In this document: positions 1 to 8,334 of the stretch, in pieces | Position numbering within the stretch: position 1 is the stretch's first letter | Layout of the letters: each line of letters begins with the position of its first letter | From: JADJOY01 sp046331705 [NCBI: bacterium] | GTDB lineage: Bacteria; JADJOY01 | DNA length: 64,000 nt | Direction: 5' to 3' | NCBI GenBank assembly: GCA_046331705.1 | Contig: JAXLQJ010000002.1 | Location: 288,022-352,021, forward strand | Notes under the pieces: model-generated | The model's input: the letters and a program-made list of their open reading frames with translations, nothing else | Told to the model about the DNA's origin: nothing | Databases searched by the model: none | Translations under genes and position numbers: made by a program

Positions 1-229
1 GCACCCGAAGTCGCGCATGATCGGCCTCCCGGACCGCTCGGATCGTCGCCTTCGCGGGACGGAGCTGCACCAAGACCTCCTCGAAGTCGGCGAGCAACCC
101 GGGCGGGATCCGCCCGCGAAGCACCAGCACCCGTCGTTCGCGCACCGACAGCACGAAGATCTCGTTGCCGCGCTCCACGACCAGCCAGGCGATCGCGAAG
201 ATCGCCACCAGCACGATGATCTGAATCAT
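1..229 (-). CDS. DUF3634-like small membrane protein (3' end off window)
   Basis: The minus strand reads from an ATG at 229 and stays open to the window edge, giving 76 codons of an unfinished protein. It begins MIQIIVLVAIFAIAWLVVER, a single membrane-spanning helix at residues 2-18, then a soluble part (GNEIFVLSVRERRVLVLRGR) with the alternating valine-rich look of DUF3634 proteins. A good ribosome site (GGGAGG, 6 nt before the ATG) supports the start. The family has no firm function. The plus-strand reading frame over the same bases is arginine-rich shadow. Family assignment is from remembered pattern, not a search. Confidence 0.7.
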   Translation of the reverse strand, partial: MIQIIVLVAIFAIAWLVVERGNEIFVLSVRERRVLVLRGRIPPGLLADFEEVLVQLRPAKATIRAVREADHARLRV

Positions 230-328
230 GCGCCCTCCCGTTCGCGGCGAGCGTACGCCGGCGCACACAGCGCCTCAACGCACGCCCGCTCGCACGCCGG
301 CGCGATTCGCGCCGAGTCAGGGGTTCCG

Positions 329-348
329 CAGCGGCCGATAGGCCGCTG
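329..348. repeat. 8-bp perfect hairpin upstream of DUF3634-like gene
   Basis: CAGCGGCC-gata-GGCCGCTG forms a perfect 8-bp stem with a 4-nt loop. It lies between the start of the DUF3634-like gene (229) and the IS-like element. No U-tract follows on either strand, so it may be an operator, the flank of the insertion or a weak terminator. Confidence 0.45.
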
Positions 349-418
349 AGATCATAGGGAGATGGGTGCGGCAGATTCCCAAGGCTGGTGGGGTTGCGGA
401 TTCTGGCACATATTATGA

Positions 419-898
419 TTGCTATTAGAAGCAGTCCCGTCGTATCGTCGGCTCGTGCGCAAGACCGCCAGCCGCCTGCGTCAGAAGCTCCTCGAGTTGG
501 GGCAGGACTACCAACGACACCTCGAGCAGCTCATCGGTGAACGGGGGCCCTTGGTCCGCGGCAGCTTCGGCACGCGGGCCCGCCGCTGTGGCAAACCCGG
601 GTGTCGTTGCACCCAGGGCGAGCTTCACGAGTCCAAGTACCTCACCGGCAGCGACGATGGACGCATTCGTCAGATCCACGTTCCAGCCGCTGACGAGGTG
701 GAGGTCCAGGTCGGGGTCGATCGTTACCGCCGCTTTCGGCAGACCCAGGCACGCCTCATCGATTTGGCTCGCAGTCACCAGGCGTTGGCGGATCAGCTTG
801 GGCGCGCGCTGTTGAAGCCGTATCCGCCCAACGACCCGCTGCCGCCCCCGAAGCGGCGCGGACGGCGTCCACGGGGAGGACCGAACGAGCCGCGCTGA
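419..898 (+). CDS. DUF6788-type transposon-associated protein
   Basis: A 159-residue basic protein. The core reads GPLVRGSFGTRARRCGKPGC followed by RCTQGELHESKYLTGSDDGR, matching the conserved pattern of DUF6788 proteins (CGKPGCRC, then a Tyr/Leu-Thr strand and a VP...V..YRRFR segment). These occur beside transposases, and the motif Cys-x4-Cys-x-Cys may bind metal. The C terminus (about 135-159) is Pro/Arg-rich. Start is a TTG at 419; GTG at 455 in the same frame is an alternative. The transposase frame is open across its 3' end, so the two genes may be translationally linked. Role in transposition is not known. Confidence 0.65.
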   Translation: MLLEAVPSYRRLVRKTASRLRQKLLELGQDYQRHLEQLIGERGPLVRGSFGTRARRCGKPGCRCTQGELHESKYLTGSDDGRIRQIHVPAADEVEVQVGVDRYRRFRQTQARLIDLARSHQALADQLGRALLKPYPPNDPLPPPKRRGRRPRGGPNEPR

Positions 899-983
899 GC
901 GGGCAGATGCGGTCGAGCGCGACGCGGGAGGCTCGTCCCTCGTCGCCGAGGGAGAGGATTTCGCCGCCGTCAGCCGCGGCTGG

Positions 984-2264
984 TTGCGCGCGCTGGTGGC
1001 CTACGGTCGGAAGGTCTACGACCTGCGTGAGCGACTCGAGGCCGTGACCGACAGTCGGCAACAGGCGATCGTCCCGTCGTCTGACGTCGCCGCGGCGGTG
1101 TTCTTTTGCGGCCTGTTACGCATCCGCAGCTTCAACGCGCTGGAACCGCGGCTTCGCGAGCGGCCCTATCGTCGGTTGATCGGATCGGAAGCCGAGCCCC
1201 GACGGCTGGTGTGTGCCGACACGCTCAGTCGGGTGCTTCGGCGCATGGACGTCGCGACGCTGCGGTCGCTCGTCGTGGGGATGGTGAAGCAAGCCGAACG
1301 GAACAAGGTGTTTCGGGAGGGGTGGTACCGGGCGCTGCGTTACGTGGCGGTGGACGGTTGGGAGCCGATCACGTCGCGGGGCCGGCATTGCCGGCATTGT
1401 TTGGTGCGTCGGGTGAAGGTGAAGGATCGGACGGGCGCGATCGTGGAGGTCGAGGAGTACTACCACCGCTACGTGGTGGCGATGCTGATCGACGCGCGCT
1501 TCGACTTGATGCTGGATTTGGAACCGCTGTTGCCGAGCGATCGGCGGCCGTCGGGGTCGCCGCAGGACGAAGGTGAGCTGACGGCTGCGCGTCGGTTGGT
1601 GTTGCGGATCGCCGAGACCTACCCGTGGGTGGACGTGGTGGTCGCCGACGGGTTGTACGCGAACGGTCCGTTCCTGACGACGGTGAAGGAGGCGGGGCTG
1701 GGGGCGGTGGTGATCGCGAAGAAGGCGACGGACGAGCCGCTGCGGGAGGCGCTGACGCTGTGGTCGGGTCAGCCGGCGACGGAGACGATCGAGGATCGCG
1801 CGCGCGGTGAGCAACTCGCGCTGTGGGATTGCCGAGGGGTCGAGACGTTGATGACGTACCGCGGCCCGATTCGGGTGGTTCGCGGCGAAGTGACGCGACG
1901 AGACGAGCCGACGGCGGGCCGTCGCACGTGGTGCATGGCGGTGACGGGCACGGCGATGCGGTTGTCGTCGGCGGATGTGCTGTCGGTGGCACGGGCGCGC
2001 TGGCACATCGAGAACACGGGGTTTCATCAGTGGACGACGCGGTGGCGGTTCGCGCACGTCTTTGTGCACGATGGTCCGGGGATCGAGGCGCTGTACTGGT
2101 TGTTCTTCGCGGCCTACAACCTGTTGACGTTGTTTCTCTACCGCCAGGTGCGCCGCTACGGCCGGGACCGAGGCGGTGACGGCACACGCACGATCAGTCG
2201 GCTGATCGACGAGATGCTGGATGAGCTGGCGCGGCTGACCGAGTCGCCCTGGGACACGAGCTGA
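984..2264 (+). CDS. DDE transposase (IS4-like superfamily)
   Basis: The 426-residue product shows the acidic triad of DDE transposases: Asp124 in YVAVDGWEP, Asp222 in VVVADGLYANG and Glu343 in ARWHIENTGFHQW, the last followed by the Trp/Phe-rich C-terminal helix (ALYWLFFAAYNLLTLFLYR) typical of IS4-type catalytic domains. The N-terminal 100 residues are helical and probably bind DNA. CRHC at about 136-139 may hold a zinc. The listed start is TTG at 984; the frame is open upstream back into the preceding gene without ATG or GTG, so the true N terminus may be longer or reached by coupling. Catalytic residues are intact, so it may be active. Confidence 0.8.
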   Translation: MRALVAYGRKVYDLRERLEAVTDSRQQAIVPSSDVAAAVFFCGLLRIRSFNALEPRLRERPYRRLIGSEAEPRRLVCADTLSRVLRRMDVATLRSLVVGMVKQAERNKVFREGWYRALRYVAVDGWEPITSRGRHCRHCLVRRVKVKDRTGAIVEVEEYYHRYVVAMLIDARFDLMLDLEPLLPSDRRPSGSPQDEGELTAARRLVLRIAETYPWVDVVVADGLYANGPFLTTVKEAGLGAVVIAKKATDEPLREALTLWSGQPATETIEDRARGEQLALWDCRGVETLMTYRGPIRVVRGEVTRRDEPTAGRRTWCMAVTGTAMRLSSADVLSVARARWHIENTGFHQWTTRWRFAHVFVHDGPGIEALYWLFFAAYNLLTLFLYRQVRRYGRDRGGDGTRTISRLIDEMLDELARLTESPWDTS

Positions 2265-2268
2265 ATCC

Positions 2269-2313
2269 GGCGTCGGCACCGCCCGCACCGGGCCGTGCGG
2301 TTGCGCCGACGCC
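2269..2313 (+). repeat. Long imperfect hairpin after the transposase gene
   Basis: GGCGTCGGC (2269-2277) pairs perfectly with GCCGACGCC (2305-2313), and an inner CCGCAC/GTGCGG stem continues the pairing around a CGGGCC loop. It begins 4 nt after the transposase stop. It could be a transcription terminator, a subterminal hairpin of the element, or both. There is no T-run after it. Confidence 0.5.
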
Positions 2314-2575
2314 ACGTCACCCAGCCCCCGAACCACTCGCACCCCGAACCGAGGCGGGGCCACCTCACAACTCAGGGCGTGCTCCCTCGCGGAGGGGAAC
2401 TGCGCCTCAACGACTCCGAGTGCGCCCCGGCGCGCCTCGAACCCGAGTCCCCGCCGGTCGCTGCGGAGCCTCTGCGCTCGCGCTCGGCGCCTTCCCGGGC
2501 GCGTCGTTCGGATGGTAGCGTGCGGCGCGCGCTGCGGGGGCGATGGCGCTCGAGCGCACGGAGAAACGGCGACGG

Positions 2576-3616
2576 ATGCGAGCGATCGGCGAGCGGGCGC
2601 GACTCACGGAGATCGGCTGGGACAAGGATCTCGTCTTCGAGGTCGTGGACGAGCCCGTGCCGGACGCCACCGGCGACAAGGTGCTGGTGGAGGTCGAGGC
2701 GTGCGGGGTGTGCTACCGCGATCTCATCGATCGTTCAGGCCGCTTCCCGTTCCTGCAGACGCCGATCACGCCTGGCCACGAGGCGGCGGGGCGCGTGGTC
2801 GACGTCGGCCCCCGCGTGCAGCGCTGGCAGGTCGGGGATCGCGTCGCCACCTTGCACCGCGACTACTGCGGCAACTGCAGCGCGTGCGCGCGCGGCGATA
2901 CCTGCTTCTGCACGCGCGCGAGCTGGGTGCTCGGCTTGCTCGCCGACGGCGGCTACGCGCGTCATCTCCTGGTGCCCGAGAACGCGCTCTATGCCGTGCC
3001 AGCGGAGCTCTCCTCCGCGCAGGCCGCCGTGCTGCACTGCACCTACGGCTCGGCGTGGCGCGGCCTGGTGGTGGCGGGCAGGCTCGAGAAGGGTGAACGG
3101 GCGCTGATCACCGGCGCCAACGGCGGCGTGGGCGCGGCAGGCGTGGAGCTGGCTGCGCGGCTCGGCGCCAGCGTGACCGCCGTGGTGCGCGACGAGAAGC
3201 ACGTCGCGCGCATGCACCAGCTGGGCGCGCACGACGTGATCGTCGATCGCGAGGGCGCCTTCCACAAGCATCCGTCGCTCGAGCGCGCGGACGTCGTTCT
3301 CGAATGCGTGGGCAAGGCCACGTTCAACGCCTCGCTGCGTAGTCTGGCCGTGGGCGGCCGGATGGGGCTGGTGGGGAACATCGATCCCGAGCAGGCGTCG
3401 CTCAACCTCGGCTTCGTGATCGTCAACGGGCTGCGGATCGAAGGGCCGGGCGGCTGCACGCCGAAGGACATCGAGGGCATCGTCGCGCTGCATCGCGAGG
3501 CGCCGCTCGAGTTCCTGATCGATCGCACGCTGCCGCTCGCGCAGGCCGACGCGGCGCAACGGCTGGTGCGCGCTGGCGGTCTCGAGGGCCGGATCGTGCT
3601 CGTGCCTGGCGCGTGA
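2576..3616 (+). CDS. Zinc-binding alcohol dehydrogenase family (MDR) oxidoreductase
   Basis: A 346-residue medium-chain dehydrogenase/reductase. Catalytic-zinc motif CGVCYRD (Cys46, Asp49) and GHEAAG (His68, Glu69) lie in the GroES-like domain; structural-zinc cysteines follow at about 98-112 (CGNCSACARGDTC). The nucleotide fold starts with GANGGVG at 180-186. The family oxidises alcohols or reduces aldehydes and enoyl thioesters with NAD(P)H; substrate is not evident. I chose ATG 2576 because the family normally starts with MRA...; ATG 2543 would add 11 basic residues. The stop codon overlaps the next start (GTGA), so it is first in a three-gene operon with the acyltransferase and GH106 genes. 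Confidence 0.85.
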   Translation: MRAIGERARLTEIGWDKDLVFEVVDEPVPDATGDKVLVEVEACGVCYRDLIDRSGRFPFLQTPITPGHEAAGRVVDVGPRVQRWQVGDRVATLHRDYCGNCSACARGDTCFCTRASWVLGLLADGGYARHLLVPENALYAVPAELSSAQAAVLHCTYGSAWRGLVVAGRLEKGERALITGANGGVGAAGVELAARLGASVTAVVRDEKHVARMHQLGAHDVIVDREGAFHKHPSLERADVVLECVGKATFNASLRSLAVGGRMGLVGNIDPEQASLNLGFVIVNGLRIEGPGGCTPKDIEGIVALHREAPLEFLIDRTLPLAQADAAQRLVRAGGLEGRIVLVPGA

Positions 3617-4527
3617 GCGCCGCGCGCACGCCCGTCGCTTGCGACATGGCTCCGCCCGAGATCGCCGCTGCGGCGCTCGCGTCGTCGCGCGCCGACCGGC
3701 TCGCGTGGTCGGACGCCGAGCTACGGACGCGATCCTTCCTCGAGCGTACGGTGGTGCGCGCCGTCACCTTCGTCCACGACCACGGCTGGGCGAAGACTCC
3801 CTTCCTGGTCTGGGTGCACACGTTCACCAACTGGTTCGCGTGGCGATTCGTGGGGCGCGTGCTGGAGGTCCACCACACGGACCGCCTGAATGCGATCGCA
3901 AACGAGCGACCCGTGGTGGTCATGGCCAATCATCTGACCTTCTGGGATCTCTACATCCTCTCGGCCGTGCTCTATCGGCGCACCGGAGTGTGGCGTGACT
4001 ACTACTTCCCGGTACGGGCGCGCTTCTTCTACGAGAGCCCGCTCGGGTTCCTGCTCAACGTGGTCTTCGCTGGGCTCACGATGTTTCCGCCGTTCTTCCA
4101 GGCGGACGGCGCGCGGCGGCTCGACGTGGAGGCGCTGCGGATCCTCGACCGCGTGGCCGGTCGGCGGCGCGCGTTGGTGGGCTTCCACCCCGAAGGGACC
4201 CGCAACAAGACCGGCGATCCGTATCGGCTGTTGCCGGCCCGCGCCGCCACCAAGCGCGTGCTCCATTCCGCGCGCCGCGCCGGCGCGACGTTGATCCCGA
4301 TCTTCATGAACGGTCTCGATGGTGGCATGCACCGCGCGTTGTGGAAGAATTGGACGCGTCGCGCGCGCATCCACGTGCTGATCGGCGAGCCGCTCGATCC
4401 GCGCGAGCTGCTCGCGAGCTGCGACGCGAACGGCGCCGACCCCGTGGCTCTGGTCATGGACCGACTCCACCAGCTCGCAGCCGAGGAGCGTGCGCTGCGG
4501 GACTCCGCCGCAGCGGACGCGCCATGA
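3613..4527 (+). CDS. PlsC-like 1-acylglycerol-3-phosphate acyltransferase family protein
   Basis: A 304-residue membrane-associated acyltransferase. The catalytic NHLTFWD (His107-x4-Asp112) and substrate-binding FHPEGTR (191-197) are the two hallmark blocks of the PlsC/LPLAT family, which moves acyl groups from acyl-CoA or acyl-ACP to lysophospholipids. A hydrophobic segment near 143-160 (LGFLLNVVFAGLTMFPPFF) may dip into the membrane. The start GTG at 3613 overlaps the previous stop; ATG 3646 is an alternative. The end overlaps the next gene by ATGA. Exact acceptor lipid cannot be told. Confidence 0.88.
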   Translation: MSAARTPVACDMAPPEIAAAALASSRADRLAWSDAELRTRSFLERTVVRAVTFVHDHGWAKTPFLVWVHTFTNWFAWRFVGRVLEVHHTDRLNAIANERPVVVMANHLTFWDLYILSAVLYRRTGVWRDYYFPVRARFFYESPLGFLLNVVFAGLTMFPPFFQADGARRLDVEALRILDRVAGRRRALVGFHPEGTRNKTGDPYRLLPARAATKRVLHSARRAGATLIPIFMNGLDGGMHRALWKNWTRRARIHVLIGEPLDPRELLASCDANGADPVALVMDRLHQLAAEERALRDSAAADAP

Positions 4528-7500
4528 CGAACGCGCGCCGCGCTCGCCGCACGGGGTTCGCTGGTCTCGCCGCGGCGCTCGCGCTCGTCGCTGCGTGCGG
4601 CTCGGGCGCGTCCAGCCGGCCGGCCACGGACGCTTCGCCGATCCCGCCCGAGCCCGGCTTCGCGATCGAACGATTGGTGAATCCGCCCGCGAGCTACGGG
4701 CCGTGGGTGCGGTGGTGGTGGCCGGGCAACGACGTCGAGGACGCGGAGCTCGCGCGCGAGGTGGACGTGCTGGCGGCGGCGGGCTTCGCGGGCGCCGAGA
4801 TCCAGGCGTTCGACGCGGCCCTCGATCCGAACGCGGACGCGGCGGAGATCGCCCGCCGGCGCTCGTACGCGACTCCGTCGTTTTACGCGCACCTGGCGGC
4901 GGCAGCGGCACAGGCCGAGGCGCGCGGGCTGGCTCTCGATCTCACGCTCGGCTCCGGATGGCCGGTGGGCGGCGAGCACGTGCGGCCGGAATCGTCGATC
5001 GCGACCCTGCTCTGGAGCGAGGACGCGGTCGAGGGACCGGGCACCGTCACGCTCGATCTCGCGCGACCGGACAAGCCCATCTTCTACCTGGTCGCGCAGG
5101 TTCTGGAGCTCGCCGGCGAGCCGCAAGCGCGCTGGGAGGGCGATCGGGCCGAACGTGTCGCAGTGCTCGCCTATCGTGTCACTGGCGGGGGCCGAGCCTC
5201 GAACCCGCTCGACCTCGCCGACGCGATCGAGCTCGACGCGGGTTCGGTGGTGGACCTCACCGCGCGCGTCTCCACCGACGGCACGCTCGCGTGGGAGGCA
5301 CCCGCGGGCCGCTGGCAGGTGATCGCCTTCTTCCGAGCGCCCGATGGCGAGTATCCGCTGCTCGTCGCCGAGCCCGGGCCCGGCTACGTCGTCGACCATC
5401 TCGACACAGCGGTCGTGCGCGACGAGCTCGAGTACCACCTGGGCGCGCGCACCGGGCTGGCGCTCGACGGGGGCGCGCCGTTCCGGGCCATCTTCGACGA
5501 CAGCCTGGAGCTCAAATCCGAGCGTCACGTCACCGCCGACTTCGTGCAGGAGTTCCGCCGCCGTCGCGGCTACGACCCCACGCCGTGGCTCCCGGCGGTG
5601 GTGGTGCCGGGCGCGGACAACTACGTGTTCGAGGCCGCGGCGCTGCAGGCGGGTGCGCCGTTTCGGTTCTCGGACGACGACGAGCGTGTGCGCTACGACT
5701 GGTCGCGCACGGTCTCGGACCTCTTCGTCGAGCGCTGGTACGGCACGATGCGATCCTTCGGCCACGCGCGTGGGCTCGCGTTGCGGGCGCAGCCTTACGG
5801 CGCCGCGTTCGACGTGCTGCGCGCGCAAGGCGCCGTGGACGTGCCCGAGACCGAGCAGCTCTACGCCGGTGGCAGCGAGCTGGCGCTCGCCATGGCGTCC
5901 TCGGCCGCCGCGCTCTACGGCCGCAACCTGGTCTCCGCCGAGGCGATGCCGTGGGCGGGTCGCGATTTCATGACCACGCCGGCGAAGATGAAGCTCGCCG
6001 CGGACAAGCTCTTCGCGAGCGGCGTGAATCAGGTGGTCTTCCACGGCTTCCCCTACCGCAAGGAGGGGGGCTACGGCGAGGCGGGTTGGAATCCGTTCTC
6101 CTCGCCTTGGTCGGGGTTGCTCACGTTTGCATCCCACATTGGCGAGACGGATCCCTTCTTCGGCGACCAGCCCCAGCTCGATCGCTACCTCGCGCGCTGT
6201 CAGTACGCCCTGCGCCAGGGCGCGCCCGACGTCGACCTGCTCGTCTACTATCCGTGGCTCGGCTTCCCCTCGAACTACCAGTTCACCGAAGGGCACGACG
6301 AGACGCTCTTCACGGGAGCGCTGCCGGATCTCGAGCCGCGGGCGGGCTTCGACCAGCTCTATCGGATCGGTCGGCTGCTCGGTGTCTCCGGGACCGATCC
6401 GCGCGCGGCATGGCTGGAACGGATGTGGCCGTTGCTCGAGGGGCTCGACGCGCGCGGCATCACGTGGGCGTGGGTGAACGACGAGAGTCTCGCAGTCGCC
6501 GAGCGCGCCAGCGACGCGCGTGTCGCGATTCGGGGGCGGACCTATCGCGGCGTGGTGGTGGCGGACGCGCCCACGATGGATGCCGCGGCCGCCGAGCGCG
6601 TCGGCGCGTTGGCGCAGGTGTCGATCCCGGTCTTGCTCGCGGGCGAGATCCCGGCGCGCCAGCCCGGTCTTCGGGACATGGCCCGCGGAGATGCGCGGGT
6701 CGGCGCGGCGTTCGCCCGCGCCGCGGGCGGCGCGAACGTGGCGCGCAGCGAGGACCCCGCGGCGGGGATGGCGGCGCTCGAGACGATCGGCTTCGGATCG
6801 CCGTTTCGATTCGCGCGTCCGGCGACGGCCTTGCGGCAAGCGCGCCGCGCGCTCGCCGACGGGGGCGAGATCGTCTTCTTCTGGAATGCATCGCGCGAGC
6901 CCATCGCGACTGCCGTCGAGGCGTCGGATTGTGCCGAGCCGCGTTGGTTCGACGCATGGACGGGCGAGCTGAGCGCCGCGGAGACGGCGTTCGGGCTCGC
7001 GCTCGCGCCTTGGGAGACGCGGTTCTTGCTGTGTGGCGTGAACGTGGACGGCGCGCCTGTGGCCGACGGCACGTTGCCGATCGTGGTGGCGGGTGAGTCG
7101 CGGCGGCGGACCGCGCTCGGCGCGTGGCAGCTCTCGGTGAGCGGCCCGGACGTGATCGGCGGATCGTTCTCGACCGAGCTGAGCGCGCTCACCGATTGGC
7201 GCGAGATCCCCGCGCTACGCGTGAGCTCGAGCCCGGGTGTCTACAGGACGAGCATCGATCGGCCAGCGCTGGGCGAAGGGGAGCGCGCGGTGCTGACGCT
7301 GGGCTGGGTCGTGGGAACGGCCGATGTCCGCGTCAACGGCGGCGACGCGCGTCGCCTGCGGCTCCCGCCATTCGAGCTCGACGTCACCGACGCGCTCGTC
7401 GAGGGCCGCAACGACCTCGAGATCACCGTGACGGCGCCGCTGCGCAATCGCTTCGTCGGCTACGGCGTCGCCTTAGACCCCGCGTACGCGCAGTTCGCCG

Positions 7501-7574
7501 GGCGCGGCGATGCGGTCATGGCGGCGGGGATCCTCGGCCCCGCGTCACTCGACGTCCGTGGCGCTCGGCCGTAG
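4524..7574 (+). CDS. GH106-type alpha-L-rhamnosidase, lipoprotein
   Basis: A 1016-residue exported protein. Residues 1-25 are a lipoprotein signal ending in LVAAC, so the mature protein would be anchored at Cys25. The next part carries the GH106 signature: VRWWWPGNDV, GFAGAEIQ, LTLGSGWPVGG, then FDDSLE and an RRRGYDPTPWLPA block. GH106 enzymes remove alpha-L-rhamnose from plant or microbial polysaccharides and glycosides. The C-terminal 150 residues look like a beta-sandwich (SPGVYRTSIDRP...TADVRVNGGDAR). Start ATG 4524 overlaps the upstream stop; the same frame is open further upstream but antiparallel to the acyltransferase code and lacks a signal peptide there. Confidence 0.82.
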   Translation: MTNARRARRTGFAGLAAALALVAACGSGASSRPATDASPIPPEPGFAIERLVNPPASYGPWVRWWWPGNDVEDAELAREVDVLAAAGFAGAEIQAFDAALDPNADAAEIARRRSYATPSFYAHLAAAAAQAEARGLALDLTLGSGWPVGGEHVRPESSIATLLWSEDAVEGPGTVTLDLARPDKPIFYLVAQVLELAGEPQARWEGDRAERVAVLAYRVTGGGRASNPLDLADAIELDAGSVVDLTARVSTDGTLAWEAPAGRWQVIAFFRAPDGEYPLLVAEPGPGYVVDHLDTAVVRDELEYHLGARTGLALDGGAPFRAIFDDSLELKSERHVTADFVQEFRRRRGYDPTPWLPAVVVPGADNYVFEAAALQAGAPFRFSDDDERVRYDWSRTVSDLFVERWYGTMRSFGHARGLALRAQPYGAAFDVLRAQGAVDVPETEQLYAGGSELALAMASSAAALYGRNLVSAEAMPWAGRDFMTTPAKMKLAADKLFASGVNQVVFHGFPYRKEGGYGEAGWNPFSSPWSGLLTFASHIGETDPFFGDQPQLDRYLARCQYALRQGAPDVDLLVYYPWLGFPSNYQFTEGHDETLFTGALPDLEPRAGFDQLYRIGRLLGVSGTDPRAAWLERMWPLLEGLDARGITWAWVNDESLAVAERASDARVAIRGRTYRGVVVADAPTMDAAAAERVGALAQVSIPVLLAGEIPARQPGLRDMARGDARVGAAFARAAGGANVARSEDPAAGMAALETIGFGSPFRFARPATALRQARRALADGGEIVFFWNASREPIATAVEASDCAEPRWFDAWTGELSAAETAFGLALAPWETRFLLCGVNVDGAPVADGTLPIVVAGESRRRTALGAWQLSVSGPDVIGGSFSTELSALTDWREIPALRVSSSPGVYRTSIDRPALGEGERAVLTLGWVVGTADVRVNGGDARRLRLPPFELDVTDALVEGRNDLEITVTAPLRNRFVGYGVALDPAYAQFAGRGDAVMAAGILGPASLDVRGARP

Positions 7575-7635
7575 CGCGGAAGTGCCGTCGGCGTGGTCAC
7601 GCGTGACGGGTTCCGCTGCGGCGCTTGCGTTCCCG

Positions 7636-8334
7636 TCACGTTCCGCCGAGCCGCACGCGGCGCTCGGTGAGCAACGTGGCATGGCCGTCGCGATGCGCGT
7701 CGAAGGTGACGAGCTCGAGCGTGCGGACGGTGACGCGGATCGGCGGCAGCGGACGGTGGGGATGGAGCGCGCTCGCGATCGGAGCGGTGGGGCGCACGTC
7801 ACGAAAGCGCCCGATGGTCACGTGCGGCGTGTAGGGCGCGAATCGAACCTCGGGGTGCACACGGGCCAGCTCGTCGCGCACGCGCGCCAACGTGCGGTGT
7901 GGATCCTTTACGTCGAGGAATGCGCACGACGCGAACGCGTTGGCACCGCCCATTTCGATTTCCACCGGACGAAGCGATGCGCTGGCGAGCGCTGCGGCCT
8001 GCGCGTCGAGCACCGTCCAGGGCACGTCATCGTCGTGAGCTGGCGGGTCCTGGCATGGAAAGCCCGCCACGAAGGTGGTGACGTGCGCGTCCGCCGCGGC
8101 GACCGGCTCGATCGCGTCGGCGAGCGCGGCGGCGATGCGCGCCATGCGAGCGAGCACCTCGCTCGCGTCGATGCGAAGCACCCACACCGCGTAACGCGTG
8201 CGCCCGCGGTGCCAGGATTCGCGCGCACCGGCCGTGGGGCCGAGTGTCACCGTGCGGGCGCGGAACGCGTGGAACGTGGCGTCGAGGTCGACGTCGCGTC
8301 GCGCCGGAGGTTCCGCCGATGCGCGCGCGCTCAA
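7636..8334 (-). CDS. 2H phosphoesterase / 2'-5' RNA ligase-like protein
   Basis: A 232-residue protein with two HxT motifs, HVTT (His84, Thr86) and HVTIGRF (His171, Thr173), the defining pair of the 2H phosphoesterase superfamily that includes LigT/ThpR and cyclic phosphodiesterases acting on 2',3'-cyclic or 2'-5' RNA ends. The arrangement about 87 residues apart fits the bilobal fold. The start is taken as TTG 8334, which overlaps the stop of the FAH gene; a GTG about 30 codons in is possible. It is last in a minus-strand run with the FAH and Cys-rich genes. Substrate unknown. Confidence 0.78.
   Translation of the reverse strand: MSARASAEPPARRDVDLDATFHAFRARTVTLGPTAGARESWHRGRTRYAVWVLRIDASEVLARMARIAAALADAIEPVAAADAHVTTFVAGFPCQDPPAHDDDVPWTVLDAQAAALASASLRPVEIEMGGANAFASCAFLDVKDPHRTLARVRDELARVHPEVRFAPYTPHVTIGRFRDVRPTAPIASALHPHRPLPPIRVTVRTLELVTFDAHRDGHATLLTERRVRLGGT

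Larger units (their letters stand above)
350..2330 (+). mobile_element. IS-like element: DUF6788-type ORF plus DDE transposase (ends approximate)
   Basis: Two co-directional genes, a small Cys/basic protein at 419-898 and a 426-residue DDE transposase at 984-2264, form a typical compact insertion-sequence cargo with no other gene. The flanks are non-coding. I could not find convincing terminal inverted repeats or a target duplication, so the limits are set only by the neighbouring non-coding DNA. Leucine TTG codons are more frequent in the transposase than in neighbouring genes, consistent with recent arrival. Confidence 0.6.

Noticed and set aside
17-349. Plus-strand 110-codon frame at the left edge
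   Set aside because: Runs antisense to the DUF3634-like gene, has no family-like sequence and no ribosome site.
383-2326. Possible terminal inverted repeats of the IS: 383-398 against 2310-2326
   Set aside because: About 13 of 16 positions match after one gap and the right copy overlaps the 2269-2313 hairpin region; too weak and not symmetric about the genes.
4029-6839. A 936-codon open frame on the minus strand opposite the acyltransferase and GH106 genes
   Set aside because: Arg/Pro/His-rich composition and full overlap with two well-supported plus-strand genes show it is a high-GC antisense shadow.
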